DNA from: Ariolimax columbianus
Lineage: Eukaryota; Mollusca; Gastropoda; Stylommatophora; Arionidae
Assembly: GCA_036924085.1 (NCBI GenBank)
Contig: JAVGWX010000008.1
Location: 56,508,814-56,572,813 of the forward strand
Direction of reading: 5' to 3'
Length of the DNA stretch: 64,000 nucleotides
The notes below the pieces were generated by a model. That model had not been told where the DNA came from. It saw only the letters and a program-made list of their open reading frames with translations, and did not search any database. The translations under genes were made by a program, and so were the position numbers. Below, in pieces: positions 46,579 through 58,500 of the stretch. The first letter of the stretch is position 1. The number at the start of each line of letters is the position of its first letter.

Positions 46579-49500
46579 GAGGCGTGTTCAAATGAAATTG
46601 GACCAAACTGCAACAGGGTAAATATACGCACGATGCGCACGATGACGACATTTCTGGTGTAAACAGCACATACCGACCGTCAAGTTTGCAAAATTTCCTT
46701 TTCCCCCGACTCATAGTTTCCTAGGCAGACCGTTGAAAACATGGCGGGTGTGATACGGGATCCGTCCAGAGTTGACCATTGATCAGTGATTCGGTCTCTA
46801 ACAGTTGAATGACGTTGACCAGTTGACATTCATCGCAGAATGCAGGCAGTATATGGTGACAAAAGTGTGTCGATGACAACAGTGAAGAACTAAACAACAA
46901 TGTTTAAAGAAGGAAGTGAGCTAACGAACCAATATGCACCTGACCTGGTCTCGGAAGGTCTTTCGTTAACTCGCGTCCTTCTTTAAACACCGTTGTCCAT
47001 TTCTTCACTGTTATCTTCGACACACTTTTGTCACCTTACACCGCCTGCATTCTGCGATTAATGTCAACTGGTCGACATCATTCAGCTGTTAGAAACCGAA
47101 TACCCGCTCGCTGAACAGCCTCTAGATGTATTCTGTATCACACGCGCATGTTTTCAACGATCTTCTGAGGAAACTATGAGTCGGAGGATAATAACATTTT
47201 CCAAACTTAACTGTTGGTATGTGCTGTTTACACCAGAACTGACGTCATTATGCGCATCGTACGTATGTTCACTTGTTGCAGTTTTTATCCGGTTTCATTT
47301 GAGCACGTCTCATATCATATATGACAGCAGGAAGCCATAGAACTTACTGTTGCTTTTGATTTGTCCTGCAGCAGAGACCCGGACATAGTCGCCAAGCTTC
47401 CAGAGGGCCTCCTCGCCATTGATAGTTTCTGGCTAGGCGGAGTATCTAAGGTCATGTCTAAAGCTTTGGATTACGTTATATCAGCTACTAGCTGCTTTCT
47501 GGGAGGCGAATCGAGTGATGGTGACCACCAAGTGCCTTATGAGGATCAAAATGGTTGTGATGGGTGGCAGAGGGACACGTTTGCTAATACTGAAATCAAG
47601 GATGGTGTACTTACAGTAACCAATCTCAGCAATACTACAGATTTTTCTAAAGACTTTCAAAGGTGAGTGTCGGTGTTGTTCCATAACTTAGACCCTTTTC
47701 CGGATCAAGTTGACTGCTAGCGTCAGGGCCAGCGAACCAAAGCTACAAAGACCATTCTACACCTCCACACGGTGATACTGGATAACAGGCTGCAACAGGA
47801 CAGACTGGCTAAGGAGAATGGTTCGAAGAGGGAATGGTAGCCCGGTACTCCAAAAATGCTTGCTGAAGTCGGATGTGTTGGACCGAAAGGTGCAAATATC
47901 GCAGTCAAGCTGTAAACTACGACACAACGCATTCCGTTCTCTGGACTACATTCTGCTGCTTAAACCCTTTCATAGTTTGGTAGCGGGAGATTGAGAACGA
48001 ACGAAGCCAAGCCAAGACCCTTTTCACGATGACTTTTCAGAACTGCACACGAGTTTATGCATGTATGTTGACTATATTTGTATTGCTCGGGTGATCTAAT
48101 ATTACCAAAATACTGTACGTGGTTGAAAAGTAGGCGCTGGTCCAAAGAACAATCACTACAATTCGCTTATCATTGTGTCCCATCCCTTTTGTATCTCTAC
48201 TTGCTTCATTACTTGTTTGTGTAGAGAAACATTGAGAAAAGAATTTATAGTGTTATTTTGAACCTTTAATTGTGTAAAGAAGACACAGGTGACCGAGCGG
48301 TTTTGATCTCGGTCTTTGACCACGAGAACCTTAAGTGAGATGGCTCACAAGCCTAAGGTGCTAGGTTCGCTCCCCATCACATCATCGGCCATTACCCCGG
48401 AGAAACAAACGCTTATAATATGCAGGAGGAAGCAGTCTTATATAAAATGCATGCCGAAGTAGGATGCACTGAGCCGACAGGCGCAAAATAAAAACAATGC
48501 AGCACACACCGGCTTGGGGCTGAAGGCGCAGCAGTGAATAAGTTTCACAGATGCTGGTTGTTTACAACAGTGTATGCGAACCAGAACTGGCTAAGACTCT
48601 ATACCCCCGCCATGTGCCGGTCCTGGAAACAGGTTGCACTCTTGTAATTTGGCTAAGAAAATGAGAATTGAAGAAGAAAGGTCACAAAATGCTGTTCTGA
48701 AACTGGATGCGTCCATTGGAAAGACGGAGATATCGCATCGTTGATGTAAATTAAAATACATCACAATCTTCTTTTCAGGACGAACTCCGAAAAAGAAGAA
48801 AAAGGAGAAGACGAAAAAGAAATAGAAGAAGAAAAAATAGCTATTGCAGAAATAGCCAAAGCAAAGATGCACGAAGATCCCATAAACGCACTAACAACAC
48901 CAAAACCCATCACTACTGTACGAAAACCTACCTGGAGGCAGGATATATTTCCAGAGGTGGTAGAAAATATACCAGGTATTAGAAACAAAAACGGCCAGAC
49001 TGAAAAAGAAAGGAGAGATACTACCCTAAGCTTTATATCGGAAAACTACCCAAGCATGGACTGGACCCATGCATACACCGACGGTTCTGTAACAAACAAT
49101 ACACAGAACGGAGGGGCAGGAGCATTCCTGAACCTACCAAATGGCAGAAAAATAACACTGTCATTCGCTACTGGTAAGTACACAAGCAATTTCAGAGCGG
49201 AGGCAGAGGCACTGAGGGCGGCAGTGGAAGAAATGGTGACACACAGTGAAAATGAGAGCCATATAGTCCTGCTGACAGATGCTCTCGCCGTAGTCACAGC
49301 GCTAAAAAGCCAGAAAAACACTGAGCTTAATGACTTAAGAGCAGCACTCTGCAAACTGTGCCAGCAGTCCGCACCAAAAAGGGTAGTGGTACAGTGGGTT
49401 CCGTCACACTGCAACATCCAAGGCAACGAGGAGGCAGACAGACTGGCAAAAGAAGGTGCAAGATACCAGTATGACGTACGAAGAGTCAAAACGGCTTATC

Positions 49501-52500
49501 AAAGCCAGATACATGACCAAATGGGAAACCGAACATACTGGTTACACCAAAAACGATGCCTATTACCAGTTGAACCGAAGAGAGCAGGTCGTTGTCTTCA
49601 GACTTCGCACTGGCCACAACAGACTGAGGTACCACCTATTCAACAAATTGAAGATAGGGTGTACCGACGAACGCCCGTGCGGTACTGGTAAAATGACCAC
49701 TGAACATCTGCTGCAGAACTGCCCGACATACGAGGATCAGAGAGAGCAGATGTGGCCATTACCAGTGGAACTGCAAGACAAGCTCTATGGCAGTGGCGAG
49801 AGCCTCAGGATGACCGCCGCTTTTTTCGAAAAAATAATGGTTACTGTCTGACTGTGTACGCAGAAGAAGAAGAAGAAGTATCTCTACTTGCTTCATTACT
49901 TGTTTGTGTAGAGAAACATTGAGAAAAGAATTTATAGTGTTATTTTGAACCTTTAATTGTGTAAAGAAGACACATGTGACCGAGCGGTTTTGATCTCGGT
50001 CTTTGACCACGAGAACCTTAAGTGAGATGGCTCACAAGCCTAAGGTGCTAGGTTCGCTCCCCATCACATCATCGGCCATTACCCCGGAGAAACAAACGCT
50101 TATAATATGCAGGAGGAAGCAGTCTTATATAAAATGCATGCCGAAGTAGGATGCACTGAGCCGACATGCGCAAAATAAAAACAGTGCAGCACACACCGGC
50201 TTGGGGCTGAAGGCGCAGCAGTGAATAAGTTTCACAGATGCTGGTTGTTTACAACAGTGTATGCGAACCAGAACTGGCTAAGACTCTATACCCCCGCCAT
50301 GTGCCGGTCCTGGAAACAGGTTGCACTCTTGTAATTTGGCTAAGAGAATGAGAATTGAAGAAGAAAGGTCACAAAATGCTGTTCTGAAACTGGATGCGTC
50401 CATTGGAAAGACGGAGATATCGCATCGTTGATGTAAATTAAAATACATCACAATCTTCTTTTCAGGACGAACTCCGAAAAAGAAGAAAAAGGAGAAGACG
50501 AAAAAGAAATAGAAGAAGAAAAAAAAAGAAGAAGAAGTAGACAAGACCCATATCACCTAATGCTCTGGCCAAACCTGCTGGAAGCTTGAAATATGTAGAA
50601 CTTAAGTTAACTTAACGTAACGTTTTAAACTGGTTTAGAAGGCTCATCAGAGTCTGTAGACAACCAGTTATACCTGCTTTAAAAGCTATGTACATCCAAT
50701 CTATTCGTAAATGCGTTAACTGCATAATGCATTCACCACTCTCTGCTGACTAAAAATATATTTCCTAATATTTAATCTGGATCTTTCTTTAGTTAATTTG
50801 AATCTGTGCCCTCTTGTTCCTTTTGGTGGTTGTATTTTGAAAGACTTGTTATAGTCTAATTTAACCTTTCCTTTAATTTAACATGTTAAGGAGGAATAAC
50901 AAGGCAATTCACGTGACCGAACATTGAAAATATGATGTCCAATGCGGTGCCCAGGACATGGAAAGTAAACTAAGTTGATGTGATAATCAACATAGTATAT
51001 CTATCACAGTACTCAGATCCGGTCAGGTCATCCCGTATCCGGTGAGGTCGTTAGGACACACATAAAGACATCCTCACAACTCCACGCCACCCTTTTCTTT
51101 GTCAGCGGCCGCTGACTGATTGGTCCATCCTTTTATGTTGTCCTCCCACCTCTTTTTGGGGACGGCCTCTTCGTCGTTTGCCTTGCACCTTTCTGTTGAG
51201 GATCGTATTTGCAAGACCATTTGATCTCGATATGTGACCGTACCGAGCGAGTTTCCTTCTTTTAACAGCTGCCAAGAGATCTTCAAAAGGCCCTATTGCT
51301 GTTGCAATTCTATCTCATATTTCCTCATTTGTAACTCGATTTTTGTTCGTGACATGAAAAGTAAAGTAAGTTGATGTGATAATCAATATAGTATATCTGT
51401 CACAGTACTAAGTTGCTGTTATTGTTTAATATGATACTCCATGCATACAATATATGTCTACCGTTTCAGGTGTTTGGGCCAGCTTGTAATCTCCATCGGT
51501 AACACAACAACTGTAAACAGCAATGAAACCAATGAAGATTTCTCTGACAATGCCAGCGACGATAGTAACGTGAAGGTGACACGCTCTGATGTATCTCTAG
51601 AACTATGCACAAATAGCTTGGGTCCAGCTTTCTACCTTTTAAACACGGTTGATGGCGGAACTGGAGACCGAATATGGACAAAGGTCGGATATATCACTGC
51701 CCGCGGTGAAAGGGATCTCAAAACTGTTCTGTGGCCAGGTAATTTGCATGGTCGTTGTCCTTTTGTTTCCATCATTGATCACCATTCTGTTCTAAGTGAA
51801 ACATATAGACACCACTACAGCTCGTCGCTTTACTACTTCTTCTTTTTGTTCGACGTTTGTTCTCAAATTCCAGCTACTAAGCCCTGAAAAGGACTTTGCA
51901 AATAGCTGGATGTAGTTTGGAGAAACAAATTTGCTGTGTCGGTCGTAGTTACAGCTTGACTGCGATATTTAAACCTTCCGGTCCGACACATCCGACTTCA
52001 GCATGTCACTTTTAGGTGCCGGGCTTGCCTTCCCTTCGATCCCTTCTCCTTCGCCAGTCTGCCCTGCTGCTGTCTGTTATCCAGGATCACCCCGTGGTTG
52101 TTGAGAAGGAACTTGGCAGCTCACAGTCGATGGCCCTGACGCTAGCAGTCAGTCTTGGGTCGCTGACCGCTATAGCTCATTCTCTGCTCAGCATTTAGAT
52201 CCGGGTTGTTTTACGAGAAGCAAATATCCGAGCATATGTAGTAACGACTTCAATATCAATAATTGTTCATAATGAGGTTGCCCATACACAACCTACTTTA
52301 GTTTATGTTTTTTCACCACGCTTGGAAGGTTACATTCTTTCAGTCTGAGTGCCACTGACTTCACCACGCTTGGAAGGTTATATTCTTTCAGTCTGGGTGC
52401 CATTGGCTTCACCACGCTTGGAAGGTTTTATTCTTTCAATCCGGATGCCACTGGCTTTACCACGCTTGGAAGGTTATATTCTTTCAGTCTTGGTGCCACT

Positions 52501-55500
52501 GGCTTCACCTCGCTTGGAAGGTTATAATCTTTTATATAGAATATCACGTGCCCTTCTGCTGTCACAATGACTACTAATTGAAGAATTGTGCACAACTCAC
52601 TACAACAATAAAGTGCTACAAGCTAGCACCATTGATTTATCTAGGTATTTGAGACTGTCTTAGCAAGTTTCCCATTCTTATACTGTACCTGAACCATTCC
52701 ATAGCCCATTCTTATACTGTACTTAATCCAATCCCTAGCCCTGCAAATGTTTAAACACTTATGCTTCAAAGGAAGTACTGATAAATACAATTAAGGGATC
52801 CTTAAGTCCGTGAAATTCTCGTGTAGATTTATCTCCAGAGACTGATACTGTAGTCATGCCAGCCACATTTAGTCCAGCCGTTACGATGCTGGTTAACGAT
52901 GTTATACGGAATCCAATCTCGTTGTGAGAGCTGGTGATGGTTTTTATTTTATTTTACTTATTTTAGCACAAACTAGGAGAAATTAAAACAATGATGTCCT
53001 ATTCTTCTGAACTCGTGGAAACGTCGAGCTGTAATCTGGTATGTCCTGTATCTTGAGATTGGTCTAGAGCACTGGTCTTATACACAATCTGAAGTGTAAT
53101 AGTTCACGGGACACGCAACAATAATGTCTGTATCCTTCTGCTGTCTTTTCTTCGCTCTATCTAAGAGATTGATTGGACACTACGTCTCACTGTATTATGA
53201 ATTGGTGTAATTAATGTTCAATAAGACACTTCGTTCCTCGACAAATTGAGTGTAGCTAATGTTCAATAATACAATTGGTTTGAATACCAATTGTGTGTGG
53301 CTAATATACATAAGACATTTGGCTCGAAACAAATTATGTGTAGCTAATGTTCAATAAGACACTTTGTTCTCTGGCAAATGATTTCTTTCAGCTACAATGG
53401 GGCTATTTTTCTTCTTCTTCTTCGTTCGTTCTCAATCTCCAACTACCAAACCTTGAAACGGCTTAAGTAGCAGAATGTAGTCCAGAGAACGGAATGCGCT
53501 GTGTCGTAGTTTACAGCTTGGCTGCGACATTTGCACCTTTCGGTCCAACACATCCGACTTCAGCAAGCATTTTTTGAGTACCGGGTTAGCATTCCCTCTT
53601 CGATCCCTTCTCCTTAGCCAGTCTGCCCTGATGCAGCCTGTTATCCAGGATCACCGCGTGGAGGTGTAGAAGGGTCTTGGCAGCTATGGGTCGCTGACCA
53701 CTGCGACTCATGCGCTGCTCAGCATCTTGATCCCCAATGGTGCTATTAATAACATCACGTATCGGCATGACTATAATGGTGACTAACATCTCATTGTCAT
53801 TAAGCACCGCTATTGTTTCAAGACAACTTAAAAGAACCTGACTTGAACCCACACCTCTGTGTACAATTACAACTGATTCAGTTTAGCAAGACCAACAATA
53901 ATTATAACAACAATAGCAAAAACAATAACAGCACCAATAATAACATGTCAACAATAATAACAACAATAACAAAAAACAGTAAAAACAAGAATCACAACGA
54001 AACAATAACAACATCAATAACAGTAACAAATATAGCAATAACAACAATAATAACAATAGATACAATGACAACGACAATACAAAGAGCAATAACAACAGCA
54101 ATAACAACGGCAACAACAAAAACAATAACAAAGCAATAGCAAAAGCATTAACAAAAACAATAATAAAAACAATAACAATAATAACAGCAATAATTGCTAC
54201 AAGAATAAAAGCAATAACAACAACAATAACACAGTAACAATAAGGACAATAACATTTCCTACAACCAAATCAACAACAATAATAACCATAGCAGTATAAC
54301 CAATAACAACAACAATACTAACACACGCAACAATAGTAACATCAATAACAACTACAACAATAACAACAATAATAATAATAACAATAACAACAATGACCAG
54401 TAACAACAATAACACTTCAATAGTAATAACAATAACAGTAACAACAATAACACTTCAACAGTAACAACAATAACACTTCAACAGTAACAACAATAACACT
54501 TCAACAGTAACAACAATAACACTTCAACAGTAACAACAATAACACTTCAACAGTAACAACAATAACACTTCAACAGTAACAACAATAACACTTCAACAGT
54601 AACAACAATAACACTTCAACAGTAACAACAATAACACTTCAAAAGTAACAACAATAACACTTCAACAGTAACAACAATAACACTTCAACAGTAACAACAA
54701 TAACACTTCAACAGTAACAACAATAACACTTCAACAGTAACAACAATAACACTTCAACAGTAACAACAATAACACTTCAACAGTAACAACAATAACACTT
54801 CAACAGTAACAACAATAACACTTCAACAGTAACAACAATAACACTTCAACAGTAACAACAATAACACTTCAACAGTAACAACAATAACACTTCAACAGTA
54901 ACAACTGCAATGAAAACAACAACAAGAACAATAATAGCAACAACAATTTAAAAAATTAATTTTAAACTGTCATACGACATTTCTGCCATTACTGGGGTAA
55001 GTCGAGGGGTTTTGAAGGCTGAGGACTGCAGACCGCTTCGCCACTGCTGTCGCCACGTCGTGTGCTGACTATGTTTGTTGTAACACTTATGTTTCATGGG
55101 AAGTTGAAAACAACAGAAAAATATACCGGGGATTCGAACCGCTGCCCTCCTTGTCGGCAGGCAGGCCTCGAAACCATTCGTCCACGCGCTCCTCAATAAA
55201 ATAACGACAATAACGACAGCAAAAACACTGGATATGCAGCAAAGATGGCGCCTATCTGGTAGAGAGTCTAACTTTGGTCTCGTGTTTAGTTCTTTATGGA
55301 TGCCGCCATGCCAAGGATTTGGCTTCAATTTGCATTTGTCGACGACTTACAATTGTCTCCACGGTGAGGTGTTGTAGTATTCCATTTGGATTAGTTTATT
55401 CATTTTGCGGTGTTCTTCCCTCCTGTTATCATGACACAATCATCGGCTATTTGAAAAAGTATTTCGGTTACCCTGTGTCGTATTTCCACGGTCCAGTGCA

Positions 55501-58500
55501 CACTGCTGTACTTCACGAGAATAACGCTCTTCGTCTTCTTTGGCGACAGTGCTAGTCTTGATGTGTGTAGTAAATTACACATCGGCCAATAATTGACTAT
55601 CGCATCGCCGGGGAGAGATTGGGCCATACCCGGTTAGCAACACAACCAAAACACATCGTTCATATACTGAGTGACGCCTTTAATGCTTGTACCGTCGTCC
55701 CAAAGCAGCGGAGTAATCTTATCCCATAAAAAAGTCTGCAGGGACCTCGGTCGATCCACTTTCCGTGAAACAACAAGGCGCCATGGCTTCATCTCTGGAT
55801 ATTGGAAGTTCAATGCGATTTCCAGCTTGGAGTGCCCTTTTTTGTTTGCAGAACGAGACCATACCAGTGGTAGGTTGACGGAACGGGCAACTGGTGCTCA
55901 AGCAAACATTTCCATCTAATATATGAATATTCGTTGTCCGGATATTACGTGGGAGGTTTGATCATTTTTAAACTCGACATTAGGGAACGGCGTGGCCTAG
56001 TGGTTAAGTGGCACGGCTCACGACCCGAAGGTGCTGGGTTCGATCCCCATCACAGCATCGGCCGTTACCCCTTACATAAAATGCGTGCTGAAGTCGGATG
56101 CACTGGGCCGACAGGCGCAACATAAAAACCACAGTGCAACGCACACGGCCTTGGGGTATAGAGAAATAAGGCGAACGCAAAAAAAAAACAACAAAAAACT
56201 CGACATTTCTGTAATTTCCATCATTGTGAGCCATAACCAAAAATAACTCGACATTTCTGTAATTTCCATCATTGTGAGCCAAAACCAAAACTAAATCGAC
56301 ATTTCTGTAATTTCCATCATTGTGAGCCATAACCAAAAATAACTCGACATTTCTGTAATTTCCATCATTGTGAGCCATAACCAAAAATAACTCGACATTT
56401 CTGTAATTTCCATCATTGTGAGCCATAACCAAAAATAACTCTACATTTCTGTAATTTCCATCATTGTGAGCCATAACCAAAAATAACTCGTCATTTCTGT
56501 AATTTCCATCATTGTGAGCCATAACCAAAAATAACTCGACATTTCTGTAATTTCCATCATTGTGAGCCATAACCAAAAATAACTCTACATTTCTGTAATT
56601 TCCATCATTGTGAGCCATAACCAAAAATAACTCGACATTTCTGTAATTTCCATCATTGTGAGCCATAACCAAAAATAACTCTACATTTCTGTAATTTCCA
56701 TCATTGTGAGCCATAACCAAAAATAACTCGACATTTCTGTAATTTCCATCATTGTGAGCCCTAACCAAAAATAACTCTACATTTCTGTAATTTCCATCAT
56801 TGTGAGCCATAACCAAAAATAACTCAACATTTCTGTTATTTCCATCATTGTGAGCCATAACCAAAAATAACTCTACATTTCTGTAATTTCCATCATTGTG
56901 AGCCATAACCAAAAATAACTCTACATTTCTGTAATTTCCATCATTGTGAGCCATAACCAAAAATAACTCTACATTTCTGTAATTTCCATCATTGTGAGCC
57001 ATAACCAAAAATAACTCGACATTTCTGTAATTTCCATCATTGTGAGCCATAACCAAAAATAACTCTACATTTCTGTAATTTCCATCATTGTGAGCCATAA
57101 CCAAAAATAACTCTACATTTCCTTTGCCACAACTGCACTTTCAATTTAGCACATGCAGTTTCCGGCATACTAAAAAATGTCGCCATGGAGAGTGCCAGGT
57201 TGGTCGTTGGAGGATATTACGCAATATTTAAATTGTAACATGTTGTCGTTTTGGCATATGTTGCTAAATTTTTTTTAAAGAATTTCCAAGTTTAGCACGC
57301 GAATAGAAGAATATCCTTGCCTACCTATACTAGAAAGATATTTTGTAAAATACTCGGGGGAAAAGACTACGTCCAAGAATATAATGGAGTAAAAGAAACA
57401 TTTGACCAATCTATGTAAAAGTCTTTATGTGAATAGCCAATGTACAGTAAGAACAAACGCAGGATATTTCGAAATAAATGTCATATTAGGGCCGTGTACG
57501 GCAAGGTTGTGTACTATTGCCGTTACTGTTTATCAGATATATGGACGTAATATGTAAGAAAGCCAACAATAATTGATGAGGCAACCAACCTCAGTGATCA
57601 CTTAAATGAACTCTTCTTTACTGATGACCGAGCAATAATAGCAGCCTCAGTGATCACTTAAATGAACTCTTCTTTACTGATGACCGAGCAATAATAGCAG
57701 CCTCAGTGATCACTTAAATGAACTCTTCTTTACTGATGACCGAGCAATAATAGCAGCCTCAGTGATCACTTAAATGAACTCTTCTTTACTGATGACCGAG
57801 CAACAATAGCAGCCTCAGTGATCACTTAAATGAACTCTTCTTTACTGATGACCGAGCAATAATAGCAGCCTCAGAAAAAGAACTGCATGAACAATTGTGA
57901 TAAAGCCTGAATGGATTACGGTATGAAAATCAACAAAGAGAAAACAGAAGTTATGACGATTGCATGAAAGGAAACAAAAACAAATATATTTATTCAAAAC
58001 CAACAAGTAAAAACAGGCGAAAAATGTCACGTATTTGGGTAATATTATCTCAGTGCATGGCAAAGGAGTCACTTAAATCCAATACAGATTTAAAAAGCAA
58101 GTCAAAGCATATGGCAAATGTCCCTGATATTACAAGGTAAACACGTTACAATGTATACAAACAGAACACTACACAACACATTTCTATTCATATTGTGCTG
58201 ATAGTGCCAAAATTGGATATCGACAAGCAAAGATAAAAGAGACAATATAATAATATAGATGAAATGTCTTCGCAGGAGTTACAATAGTGGATAGAACCAG
58301 AAACGAAGATATTAGAAAACAAGTAGGTACACCAGGGCTATACTTCATCAAGAGACAGCAAACCAAATGGTTCCGTCACGTGACACGTCAAACACCAGAT
58401 AGTAAGAAATGCTGTACAGATGCAATGGATACAAAGCCAAGGTCCGACCCCACAAACGTTGGATAGCAGAAATAACAGAAGCAGCAAAGCTTCCCGTGTA

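Noticed and set aside
56004..57104. 366-codon minus-strand open frame with a 16-residue repeat
   Set aside because: It is the 48-bp minisatellite read in frame, continuing into SINE sequence.
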